From positions 1 through 64,000 of the forward strand of contig NZ_JAEFCB010000009.1 of the NCBI RefSeq assembly GCF_016405905.1: 64,000 nucleotides of DNA, written 5' to 3'. The position numbers and the translations under genes are program-made. Source of the DNA: Variovorax sp. IB41 (GTDB taxonomy: Bacteria; Pseudomonadota; Gammaproteobacteria; Burkholderiales; Burkholderiaceae_C). Of this stretch, positions 37,649-45,244 are shown in pieces (the first letter of the stretch is position 1; each line of letters starts with the position of its first letter). Below the pieces are notes generated by a model that made no database searches, was not told the DNA's origin, and worked only from the letters and a program-made list of their open reading frames with translations.

Positions 37649-38617
37649 TCAGCCTTCCAGGGCCTTCCACATCTCGATGTCCCGCTCGGCCGTCCACACG
37701 CGCGGATCGGCATGGCCCGAGGCCTCGTCGTAGGCCCGGCTCACGTCGAACGGCATGCAGTGATCGAAGATCACCCACTGGCTGTACTTGGGCTTGAGCT
37801 TGGCGTAGGTGTCCTTGTAGACCGTGTTCAGGTCGCGCCCGGCCTTCACGCCTTCCTGCACGCTGGCATACACGTCGGAGATGAAGTTGCGCGTGCCCGT
37901 GAGGCCCTCGGCCACCTCGGCCGGCGTGGTGAGCGCGGCGCCGCGGCCCGGCACCAGCGCGGCGGGCTTGAGCGCGGCGATGTTGTCCAGCGTCTGCGGC
38001 CAGTCCTGGAAGTAGGCGTCGCCGGCATACGGCGTGGCGCCGAATTCCACCAGGTCGCCCGAGAGCAGCGTGCGCTCTTCTGGCAGCCAGACGACCGTGT
38101 CGCCCTTGGTGTGGCCGCGGCCCAGCTGGATCAGCTGCACCTCCAGCTTGCCCAGCCACAGCGTCATCTTGCCGGTGAAGGTCATGGTGGGCCACGTCAG
38201 GCCCGGGGGCACGGTTTCCACGTTCTGGAAGAGGCGCGGGAAGCGGCCGATTTCGCTGGCCTTGTCGGCCTCGCCGCGCTCCACGATCAGGTCGCGGGTG
38301 TCCTGGCTCGCGAGGATGTGTCCGGCGCCCTTCTCAAAGTACCCTGCCGCGCCCAGCACGCGCACCGCGTGGTAGTGGGTGAGCACCACGTACTTGATCG
38401 GCTTGTCGGTCACTTCGCGGATGCGGCGCACCACGTCGGCCGCCATGGCGGGAGTGGCTTGCGTATCGGCCACCAGCACGCAGTCGTCGCCGATCACGAT
38501 GCCGGTGTTCGGGTCGCCCTCGGCGGTGTAGGCCCAGGCGTGCTCGGAGATCTGGCTGAAGGTGATCTTCTTTTCTTCCATGTCGGCCTGGCTGGCGAAC
38601 TTCTTGGCTTGGCTCAT
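37649..38617 (-). CDS. Metallo-beta-lactamase-fold protein with degenerate metal motif
   Basis: A 322-residue MBL-fold protein, first gene of the hmg operon. The usual HxHxDH zinc motif reads His81-Tyr-His83-Ala-Val85-Arg86, so the Asp and third His are missing. His169 (GRGHTKGD) and Asp188 (LLSGDLVEFG) are in place, but the later histidine loop reads PGRGAAL. It may bind one metal, a different metal or none. The N-terminal ITFSQISEHAWAYTAEGDPNTGIVIGDD pattern (motifs EHAWAY and NTGIVIGDD) fits the SoxH/quinoprotein-relay-like branch. No signal peptide. Role in aromatic breakdown unknown. Confidence 0.85.
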   Translation of the reverse strand: MSQAKKFASQADMEEKKITFSQISEHAWAYTAEGDPNTGIVIGDDCVLVADTQATPAMAADVVRRIREVTDKPIKYVVLTHYHAVRVLGAAGYFEKGAGHILASQDTRDLIVERGEADKASEIGRFPRLFQNVETVPPGLTWPTMTFTGKMTLWLGKLEVQLIQLGRGHTKGDTVVWLPEERTLLSGDLVEFGATPYAGDAYFQDWPQTLDNIAALKPAALVPGRGAALTTPAEVAEGLTGTRNFISDVYASVQEGVKAGRDLNTVYKDTYAKLKPKYSQWVIFDHCMPFDVSRAYDEASGHADPRVWTAERDIEMWKALEG

Positions 38618-38650
38618 CGTGTTGTCTCCGTCGGGTGTGGGTGGAAATTG

Positions 38651-38688
38651 AATTCGTCTAAGGCGAACGAATTTGCGGTTAACGAATT
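38651..38688. promoter_or_regulatory. Candidate IclR operator for the homogentisate operon
   Basis: In the 139-bp divergent gap, AATTCGT (38651-38657) is inverted against ACGAATT (38667-38673), and ACGAATT recurs at 38682-38688. The three heptamers lie close to the operon start at 38617 and upstream of the IclR gene. IclR-type HmgR repressors bind palindromes between hmg genes and their own gene, so this is a good candidate site. Confidence 0.55.
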
Positions 38689-38756
38689 TTCGGAGTGTAC
38701 GTCGCAGATCAGTTAATGTCTAATCCCTTCTTCATGAACGAACGATCGGCAGCCCT

Positions 38757-39668
38757 GTGACCAAGGACTCCAGCCATACCGGCGACAGCGGCGACACCCC
38801 CCCCGACGCCCCTGACACCGACCGCGCCGCCCAGCGCGGCATCCAGAGCATCGAGGTCGGCGGCCAACTGCTGCGCGCGCTGGTGCACCACGGCCGGCCG
38901 ATGGCGCTGAAGGACCTGGCGCGCGAAGCCGACATGACGCCCGCCAAGGCTCACCCCTACATGGTGAGCTTCGGGCGGCTCGGGCTCATCGAGCAGGACC
39001 GCGCCAGCGGCCACTATCTGCTCGGTCCGCTGGCCTTGCAACTGGGGCTCATCAGCCTGCAGCAGGCCGACCCGGTGCACCTGGCCACCCCGCTGCTCAG
39101 CCCGCTGGCGCAGCAGATCGGGCACACGGTGGCGCTGGCGGTGTGGGGCGCGCGCGGCGCGACCATCGTTCGCACGGCCGAGTCGCCCTCGCCGGTGCAC
39201 GTGACCATGCGGCACGGCACGGTGTTCTCGCTGACCAACACGGCCTCGGGCCGCATCTTCGCGGCCTACCTGGATGCCGACGCGGTGCGGCAGCTGCTCG
39301 AGGAAGAGCGCCAGCGCCAGAAGCCGCGCAAGGGCGCCGCCGAGCTCGCGGCACTTGCCGGCATGCCGCCGGTGCAGCCGCTGCCCTCGTGGAGCGACTT
39401 CGAGCGCCAGTTGAAGGAGGTGCGCGCGCACGGCATCAGCCGCTCCGATGGCGAGGTGATCGAGGGCGTGAGCGCCATGGCCGCGCCGGTGTTCGACCAC
39501 ACCGGCGCCATCGTGCTGGCCGTGACCGCCATCGGCCCGGCCGGCGTCTTCGATACCGCGTGGGACGGCGAGCTCTCGCGCGCACTCAAGGCCTGCGCGG
39601 GCACCGTGTCGCAGCGCCTCGGCGCGCCCGCCGCGGGCGCCTCCGGATCGTCTAAACCCGAGCGATGA
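38757..39668 (+). CDS. IclR-family regulator of the homogentisate operon (HmgR-like)
   Basis: A 303-residue IclR protein: N-terminal winged helix near residues 28-90 (QLLRALVHHGRPMALKDLAREADMTPAKAHPYM) and a GAF-like effector domain from about 100 (TVFSLTNTASGRIFAAY). The start is GTG 38757; the nearby ATG at 38734 is out of frame. It diverges from the hmg operon and is the obvious repressor, sensing homogentisate or a precursor as in Pseudomonas HmgR. Its stop overlaps the sirtuin gene by 4 bp. Confidence 0.88.
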   Translation: MTKDSSHTGDSGDTPPDAPDTDRAAQRGIQSIEVGGQLLRALVHHGRPMALKDLAREADMTPAKAHPYMVSFGRLGLIEQDRASGHYLLGPLALQLGLISLQQADPVHLATPLLSPLAQQIGHTVALAVWGARGATIVRTAESPSPVHVTMRHGTVFSLTNTASGRIFAAYLDADAVRQLLEEERQRQKPRKGAAELAALAGMPPVQPLPSWSDFERQLKEVRAHGISRSDGEVIEGVSAMAAPVFDHTGAIVLAVTAIGPAGVFDTAWDGELSRALKACAGTVSQRLGAPAAGASGSSKPER

Positions 39669-40420
39669 CGCGACCCGACGCAACCGGCATTCCCTCTTCT
39701 TCCCCGCTCGAATCCGCCGTCGCGCTGCTGCGGGGCGCCCGGCGCATCGTCGTCTTCTCGGGCGCGGGCCTGTCGCGCGCCTCCGGCATCCCGACCTACC
39801 GCGACGCGGACGGGCTCTGGAAAAGCCAGAACGCCCTGCAGTTCGCCCACGCCGAAGACCTGAAGCGCGACCCGGCGGGTTTCACGAAGTTCTGGGCCCG
39901 GCGCATGGCGGTCGTCGAATCGGCCGCGCCCAACCCGGGCCATCGCGCGCTCGCGCAGTTGCAGCGGCTGCGCCCGGCGACGCGCCTCATCACGCAGAAC
40001 GTCGACGGCCTCCTCACCCAGGCGGGCGGGCTCGACGTGCTCGAGCTGCACGGGTCGCTGCGCCGCTGGCGCTGCGACCACTGCGGCAACCGCAGCGGCC
40101 CGTGGCCCTTTCACCGGTGCCTGCGCTGCGGCTCGCACGCACGGCCCGACGTGGTGATGTTCGGCGAGATGCTCAACCCCGGCGTGCTGCTCGAAGCGCA
40201 GGTGGCCGCGCAGGAGTCGGACCTCTTCCTGGTGGTCGGCAGCACGGCCATCGTCTATCCGGCGGCCGAACTGCCCGAGCTGGCGATGGCGCGCGGCAGC
40301 CGCCTCGTCACGCTGAACCTGGAGCCGCTGCCGCACCTGGACGATGCGGCGGCGGTGGTGTTGCGCGGCGCTTCGGAGGACCTGCTGCCGCGATTGCTGG
40401 CGGGGATGATGGGCGCCTAG
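39665..40420 (+). CDS. Sir2-family NAD-dependent protein deacylase
   Basis: A 251-residue sirtuin. NAD motif FSGAGLSRASGIPTYR from residue 31, TQNVDGLL from 110, catalytic His129 (ELHGSLRRW) and four zinc cysteines at 137, 140, 152 and 155. It would remove acetyl or longer acyl groups from lysines in the cytoplasm. The GAGLS form with Arg instead of the common Ala-Glu is slightly unusual. It overlaps the IclR gene by 4 bp, so it is co-expressed with the homogentisate regulator. Confidence 0.9.
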   Translation: MTRPDATGIPSSSPLESAVALLRGARRIVVFSGAGLSRASGIPTYRDADGLWKSQNALQFAHAEDLKRDPAGFTKFWARRMAVVESAAPNPGHRALAQLQRLRPATRLITQNVDGLLTQAGGLDVLELHGSLRRWRCDHCGNRSGPWPFHRCLRCGSHARPDVVMFGEMLNPGVLLEAQVAAQESDLFLVVGSTAIVYPAAELPELAMARGSRLVTLNLEPLPHLDDAAAVVLRGASEDLLPRLLAGMMGA

Positions 40421-40445
40421 CTTCGCGCGCCTTCAGCCCCTTCAG

Positions 40446-40940
40446 TCAGTTGATGCGCGCGTTGGTGAGCTGCATGTCCTCGAACTGGCTGCCGGTGAAG
40501 TCGACCTGTTCGCCCTGCAGGTCGGTGGCGTTCACTTGCCGGCCCCTGCAGTCGAGCAGCTTCACCTGCGACCAGTGGCTCGCGTCGAAATTCAGTGCGG
40601 TCCAGTTGCATCGGGTGAAGGTGCAGTGGCTGAGCGTGCTGGCTTTCAGGAGCGATGCATCGAAGGTGCAGCCCACGAAGGCGCAGCCGCTGATGCTGAT
40701 TCGCTGCATGTCGCACTGGCTGAATGTGCAGGCGCTGAACTGGCACGAAGTCAAGGCAGCATCCAGGAAAGTGGTCGATGTGAAGCTGCTGCCGCTGAAC
40801 GTGCTGGACGCGAAGGTGATCAGGTTGAGATCGAGGCCGGCATAGGCATTGCCGTCGCTCTCGCCTGCAAGGCCCGCCGGCGCGCCCCCGATGCCTTTGC
40901 GCCATTTGTCGTGGTTCTGGATGATCTGAAGGGCGCTCAT
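40446..40940 (-). CDS. Pentapeptide-repeat protein
   Basis: A 164-residue protein of which residues 35-160 are pentapeptide-like repeats folding as a right-handed quadrilateral beta helix (TFSGSSFTSTTF, LTSCQFSACTFSQCDM, FVGCTFDASLL, FTGSQFEDMQL). Many repeats carry Cys (CQF, CTF, CAF, CNW), giving about ten cysteines. No signal peptide or membrane helix. Such proteins can mimic DNA and bind gyrase, or serve in secretion-linked clusters; nothing here decides. ATG 40940 overlaps the stop of a 29-codon ORF with a strong ribosome site. Confidence 0.82.
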   Translation of the reverse strand: MSALQIIQNHDKWRKGIGGAPAGLAGESDGNAYAGLDLNLITFASSTFSGSSFTSTTFLDAALTSCQFSACTFSQCDMQRISISGCAFVGCTFDASLLKASTLSHCTFTRCNWTALNFDASHWSQVKLLDCRGRQVNATDLQGEQVDFTGSQFEDMQLTNARIN

Positions 40941-41026
40941 GCGGTGGCCCTTCCGTGTGCAACCGACGGCATCACCGTGGTGCTGGTTGCGATGGTGCGC
41001 GCTCGCGCGGCATGGAATGCGGACAT
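40937..41026 (-). CDS. Possible 29-residue leader ORF coupled to the pentapeptide-repeat gene
   Basis: A very short ORF (MSAFHAARARTIATSTTV...) preceded by an excellent Shine-Dalgarno, GGAGGA, 5 bases before its ATG. Its TGA overlaps the ATG of the pentapeptide-repeat gene, whose own start has no good ribosome site. The peptide has no recognisable domain. It may serve mainly to deliver ribosomes to the next gene. Alternatively, translation could begin here by chance. Confidence 0.45.
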   Translation of the reverse strand: MSAFHAARARTIATSTTVMPSVAHGRATA

Positions 41027-41177
41027 GTGTTCCTCCCGTGAACCCGCTCCCGTGGATCGGGAGTCGCGGCGGATTATGGGAGGGCGCTCGCGGCGAAAAA
41101 ACGCGGGAAATGATCCGGCAACCATTGCGCCACGCGCGGCGTGACGTATTGCCTGGGGCTCGCGGTGCGCTGGGCGC

Positions 41178-41399
41178 TCAGCCCTTCTTGCCGCCCAGCA
41201 GCACCAGCGCGCCGCCCACCACGATGGCGGCCACGCCGGCCCAGGCGGGGAAGTTGACGGTCTGCTTTTCCTTCACCGAGAACTCCAGCGGCCCGAGCTT
41301 GGCCTGATGGGTTTCCTTGGTGAAGCTGAAGCTGCCCATGCCCAGCGCGGCGATGCCCGCCACGATCAACAGGATGCCGACGATGCGTGTCGCGTTCAT
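41178..41399 (-). CDS. DUF3185 family small membrane protein
   Basis: A 73-residue protein with two membrane helices (residues 5-22 and 52-68) around a polar loop (FTKETHQAKLGPLEFSVKEKQTV). The RIVGILLIVAGIAAL start and AALVLLGGKKG-like end fit DUF3185. Function unknown. It follows the MCE operon by 33 bp in the same direction and could be its last gene. Nothing else is seen in the 151 bp upstream of the small ORF at 41026. Confidence 0.8.
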   Translation of the reverse strand: MNATRIVGILLIVAGIAALGMGSFSFTKETHQAKLGPLEFSVKEKQTVNFPAWAGVAAIVVGGALVLLGGKKG

Positions 41400-41432
41400 G
41401 GGGCGGGTCTCCTCGTGTGTGGGTGCCGCAGC

Positions 41433-42116
41433 TTACTGCCGCGGCTGGCGCTGCAGCGCATCCATCCACTGCGTGACCTCGGCCACGGCCGCATCGCTGG
41501 CGGCCGCGAGCGCCTTCACGCCGCCGGGCGCGTCGGCGCTCGGCGCGGGGCGGCGCACGGTGATGGTCTTCTGGCCCAGCACCCGGTCGCCGCCGGTGGT
41601 GCCGCGGATCAGCGTGGCGCGCAGCCGCACGAGGCCCACGCTCGCCGTGGGCGAATCGAAGTAGTGGCTGAATTCGTCCAGCGAAATGCGCAACGTGTCG
41701 GGCACCTCGCCCTTGCTGCGGGCGATGGTTGCGCTCTCTTCCGGGCCGAGCACCATGCGGCGCTCGGCGAGGCTGTCGCGCAGCCGCTGGCGCAGCAGTT
41801 GCGCGGGCGGCTGGCTCCAGCGCGACTGGCCGTAGGGGCGCAGCTCGTTGACGTCCGCGTAGCCCAGGCGGTAGAGGATCTGCGTGCCGTCCAGGCGCGT
41901 GTTGCTCTCGAACTCGGCCAGCGCCAATGTCGGCAGCGCCGCGGCAGTGGGCGCGGCGGCCGGCGCCGTGGCCGCAGCGGCCGCCGTGGCGGTGAGCCCG
42001 GGGCCGAAGTCGTACAGCGTCGCGCGCGCGGGCTTGTCGGGCAGCGCGCCGCAGCCGGCGACCAGCAGCGCCATGCCTGCGAAGGCAGCGGCAAGGGAAT
42101 GGGTGGTTGTCTTCAT
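41433..42116 (-). CDS. Lipoprotein subunit of MCE-type lipid transporter (PqiC/ABC_trans_aux-like)
   Basis: A 227-residue outer-membrane lipoprotein by prediction: signal peptide with lipobox LLVAGC, acylated Cys22. The body (TLYDFGPG, ADVNELRPYGQSRWSQPPAQLLRQRL split into NELRPYGQ and RWSQPPAQ) fits the ABC-type transport auxiliary domain of PqiC. ATG 42116 is chosen because GAAGG lies 8 bases upstream; ATG 42122 is only 2 bases from it. It is last of four genes with an MCE protein, ATPase and permease, and would dock the MCE tunnel at the outer membrane. Confidence 0.85.
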   Translation of the reverse strand: MKTTTHSLAAAFAGMALLVAGCGALPDKPARATLYDFGPGLTATAAAAATAPAAAPTAAALPTLALAEFESNTRLDGTQILYRLGYADVNELRPYGQSRWSQPPAQLLRQRLRDSLAERRMVLGPEESATIARSKGEVPDTLRISLDEFSHYFDSPTASVGLVRLRATLIRGTTGGDRVLGQKTITVRRPAPSADAPGGVKALAAASDAAVAEVTQWMDALQRQPRQ

Positions 42117-42131
42117 GCTCATCACCTTCGA

Positions 42132-43088
42132 TCAAGGACGCGCGGCCGGCGCGGAGAAACCCGGCTCGCCCGGCCCTGCCGCGGCGCCGCCGTTGCCGAA
42201 CAGGAGCGACTGCGGGTTGTCGTTGATGCTGTCCGCCGCGCGGCCGAGGCGCCGCACGGCGTGCGAGGTGTCGTCGGCCACGCGGTTCACGCGCGGCAGC
42301 GTCGCCGCGTTGAACGAGTCGACCGCCTGCGCGAGCGCCTTGGTGCCGTCGCTCAGCCGCTCGACCGGGCCGTCGGGCGCGTTCAGCCGGCCCACGGTGG
42401 TGTTGAAGTTGTTGGCCACGCGCGAGACGTCGCTGGCGGCCTTCTTCACCGTGCCCAGCGTGTCGGGCAGCTTCTCCAGCGCCGGGTTCAGGCCCGTCTT
42501 CACGGTGTTGTCCAGCGTCTTGAGCAGCGTGTTGGCGCTCGCCGAGGCGGCGGCGATGTTCTCCAGCGCATCGGCCGCGCGCTTCTGGTTCGGGTCGCTG
42601 AGCAGCTGGTTGGCGCGCTTGGTCACTTCCTCGACCTGGTTGATGATGGCTTCGCCGCGGTCCTGCAGCTGCGCGAGCATCGAGGGCTTGAGCGGAATGC
42701 GCGGCGGCTCGTCGTCGTTGGGCTTGAGCGCGACCTGCGATTCGCCCTTGTCGTCCAGCGCGATGAAGGCCAGGCCCGTCACGCCCTGGTAGCTCAGCGT
42801 GGCGAAGCTGGAGGTGGTGAGCGGCACGCGCTCGTCCACCGTGATGCGCACGCGCACGTTGCCTTTGACCTTGGGGTCGAAGTCGATCGACGCCACCTTG
42901 CCCACCGCGATGCCGCGGTAGCGCACCATGGCCTGCGGCTGCAGGCCGCTGACCGCGTCGCGGGTGGACAGCTCGTAGACGTTGCGCACGGTGTTGTCGC
43001 GCGTGAACCAGATCACCAGAGCGACGAGCACGGCCAGGAGGCCGAGCACGAAGGCGCCGGCGGCGAGGGCATGGGCCTTGTTTTCCAT
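42132..43088 (-). CDS. MCE (MlaD-like) protein
   Basis: A 318-residue inner-membrane-anchored periplasmic protein: one N-terminal helix (residues 8-28) then an MCE domain at about 35-115 (VYELSTRDAVSGLQPQAMVRYRGIAVGKV and VRVRITVDERVPLT). Residues 130-290 are long amphipathic helix (ALENIAAASASANTLLKTLDN), as in tunnel-forming MCE proteins. It would carry phospholipid between membranes with the permease/ATPase encoded upstream. It is longer than MlaD proper. Confidence 0.9.
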   Translation of the reverse strand: MENKAHALAAGAFVLGLLAVLVALVIWFTRDNTVRNVYELSTRDAVSGLQPQAMVRYRGIAVGKVASIDFDPKVKGNVRVRITVDERVPLTTSSFATLSYQGVTGLAFIALDDKGESQVALKPNDDEPPRIPLKPSMLAQLQDRGEAIINQVEEVTKRANQLLSDPNQKRAADALENIAAASASANTLLKTLDNTVKTGLNPALEKLPDTLGTVKKAASDVSRVANNFNTTVGRLNAPDGPVERLSDGTKALAQAVDSFNAATLPRVNRVADDTSHAVRRLGRAADSINDNPQSLLFGNGGAAAGPGEPGFSAPAARP

Positions 43089-43097
43089 GGTGGCTAC

Positions 43098-43946
43098 CTA
43101 CCTTTCGGCGCGCGCGGCTTCGGGCCGCGGCGCATGTTGTTCTGTGGCTGGCTTGTCATGCAGCGCCTCCAGGGCGCGCTGGCCGCGCCCCCCTAGAAAG
43201 TATTCGTGGATGAACGGATGCGGGTAGGCGATGACCTCGCGCGCCGTGCCGCTCACGATGACCTTCTGGTCGGCCAGCACCGCGATGCGGGTGCTCAGGT
43301 CGAACAGCGTGTCCAGGTCGTGCGTGACCATCACCACCGTGAGGCCGAGTTCCCGGTGCAGGCCGCGCAGGAGATTGCAGAAGCTGTCGGAGGCCTCGGG
43401 GTCCAGGCCCGCGGTGGGTTCGTCGAGCAGGAGCAGCGGCGGGTCCATGATGAGCGCGCGCGCCAGCGCCACGCGCTTGATCATGCCGCCCGAGAGGTCC
43501 GACGGGCTCTTGTTCGCATGCTGCGGCTCCAGGCCCACCATCTGCAGCTTCACGAGCGCCGCGTGGCGGATCAGCTCGTCGGGCAGGAGCTTGAGCTCGC
43601 GCAGCGGAAAGGCGATGTTCTCCAGCACGCTGAAGGCCGAGAACAGCGCGCCGTGCTGGAACAGCATGCCCACGTTGGCCGCGCCCGAGGCGCTGAGCTC
43701 GCCCGGCTGCTGGCCCAGCACCTCGACCACGCCCTGCGTCGGCTTCTCCAGCCCGAGGATCTGGCGCAGGAGCACCGTCTTGCCGGTGCCCGAGCCGCCC
43801 ACCAGCGAGAGCACCTCGCCGCGGTCGATGTGCATGTCCAGGTTGCGGTGCACCACCTGCTCGCCGTCGGCGCTCTTGAACACCGTCCAGAGCTTGCGGA
43901 TGTCGACCACGGTCGGGTCATCGCGGGTGTTCGTCGCGGCGTTCAT
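43098..43946 (-). CDS. MCE-transporter ATP-binding protein (MlaF-like)
   Basis: A 282-residue ATPase: Walker A GGSGTGKTVLL near residue 52, signature LSGGMIKRVALARAL near 155, Walker B LLLLDEPTAGLDP near 178. The SGGM(I/R)KR signature and FQHGALFSAFSVLENIAF Q-loop are diagnostic of the MlaF branch. A charged Ala/Glu/Arg tail follows residue 262. It overlaps the permease gene by 4 bp and the MCE gene starts 9 bp after its stop. Confidence 0.93.
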   Translation of the reverse strand: MNAATNTRDDPTVVDIRKLWTVFKSADGEQVVHRNLDMHIDRGEVLSLVGGSGTGKTVLLRQILGLEKPTQGVVEVLGQQPGELSASGAANVGMLFQHGALFSAFSVLENIAFPLRELKLLPDELIRHAALVKLQMVGLEPQHANKSPSDLSGGMIKRVALARALIMDPPLLLLDEPTAGLDPEASDSFCNLLRGLHRELGLTVVMVTHDLDTLFDLSTRIAVLADQKVIVSGTAREVIAYPHPFIHEYFLGGRGQRALEALHDKPATEQHAPRPEAARAER

Positions 43947-45109
43947 CCGCGGAACCCTATGCCCTTGAAGAGCACCGCGAAGAGCGCGTCCACCAGGATC
44001 ACCGCGGTGATCGATGTCACCACCGAGGAGGTGGTGCCGCGCCCGAGGCTCTCGGTGTTGGGCTTGACCTTCATGCCGAAGTAGCAGCCGATCAGCGCGA
44101 TCAAAATGCCGAACACCGCCGACTTGGCCATCGCGAGCCAGAGGTTCGAAATCGGCACCGCGCGCGGCAGTGCCGAGAGAAAGTACGCCGGCGAAATATC
44201 GAGCGCCGCATCGGCCGCGAGCATGCCGCCCAGCAGCGCCGCCATCGAGGTCCACAGGCTGATGAGCGGCATCGCGATCGCCAGCGCCAGCACGCGCGGC
44301 ATCACCAGGCGAAAGCCGTGCGGAATGCCCATGACGCGCATTGCGTCGAGCTCCTCGGTCACCCGCATCACGCCGATCTGCGCGGTGATGGCCGAGCCCG
44401 AGCGCCCGGCAATGAGCACCGCGGCCAGCACCGGCCCGAGTTCGCGCACCAGCGAGAGCCCCAGGATGTTGACCACGAAGGCCTCGGCCCCGTAGTTGCG
44501 CAGCTGCTGCGAGATCAGGTAGGCCAGCACCACGCCGATCAGAAGGCCCACCAGCGCCGTGATGTGCAGCGCCGTCGCGCCGAACTGGTAGAGGTGCCCC
44601 GAGAAATCGCGCCACGGCGCGCGGTGCGGCGCGCGGATGAGCGTGCCGACGTCGATCGCGAGCTGGCCGATCAGCCCGATGAAATCGCGCGCCACGTACA
44701 TCGCGCGCGGCCCGTTGTGCGAGAAGGTGCGGATGCGGTCGGCCAGCGTCTTGGGCGGCTCGTCCGGCGTGGCGACGGTGTACTGCGCCACCTGGTCGAG
44801 CACCGCCTTGTGCTGCGCTTCCATCTCCAGCGTGGCGGGCCATTCGTGGCGCCAGTGCTCCCACAGGAGCTGCGCGCCGATGTGGTCGAGCTGCTCGATC
44901 GGGCGCAGGTCCCACGCGCGATCGTCCGCGGGCGGCGCGGCTTCCAGGCTTTTGGAGAGCGCCTGCCAGGCGGGAAACGACGACATGCCCAGCGCGGTCC
45001 AGCGGCCGCTGGCCACGGTCCAGGAGCGGCCGTCCTGCTCCTGCTGCGCGACACGCGGCAACGCGCTGTCGGCGGCTCGGGCGTCGGCAGTCGGGGTGGC
45101 GGAAGGCAT
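43943..45109 (-). CDS. MCE-transporter permease with N-terminal STAS-like domain (MlaE-like)
   Basis: A 388-residue fusion. Residues about 20-115 look like a STAS domain (WTVASGRWTALG, then LDHIGAQLLWEHW), the partner normally made as separate MlaB. Residues 150-385 form the MlaE permease (FSGHLYQFGATALHITALVG, GRSGSAITAQIGVMRVTEELDAM as separate motifs, and SITAVILVDALFAVLFKGI). It heads the four-gene MCE operon. ATG 45109 is chosen over longer readings because residues upstream look random. The 135 bp upstream holds no evident gene. Confidence 0.88.
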   Translation of the reverse strand: MPSATPTADARAADSALPRVAQQEQDGRSWTVASGRWTALGMSSFPAWQALSKSLEAAPPADDRAWDLRPIEQLDHIGAQLLWEHWRHEWPATLEMEAQHKAVLDQVAQYTVATPDEPPKTLADRIRTFSHNGPRAMYVARDFIGLIGQLAIDVGTLIRAPHRAPWRDFSGHLYQFGATALHITALVGLLIGVVLAYLISQQLRNYGAEAFVVNILGLSLVRELGPVLAAVLIAGRSGSAITAQIGVMRVTEELDAMRVMGIPHGFRLVMPRVLALAIAMPLISLWTSMAALLGGMLAADAALDISPAYFLSALPRAVPISNLWLAMAKSAVFGILIALIGCYFGMKVKPNTESLGRGTTSSVVTSITAVILVDALFAVLFKGIGFRG

Positions 45110-45244
45110 GGGACGGATGAGCAGGAAAGTAAACAAAAAACCGGGTTCGGGGGATGCGCGCATCGTAACCGGGTGCATCCGGCACCCATGTGCTCCAGAC
45201 CCCTCATTCACGTAGGGCGGCACCCCGTTTTCTTCAGTTTTTCT

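Noticed and set aside
41307..43196. 629-codon open frame on the plus strand across the MCE and lipoprotein genes
   Set aside because: Antisense shadow of two well-supported genes; arginine/valine/glycine-rich and without recognisable motifs.
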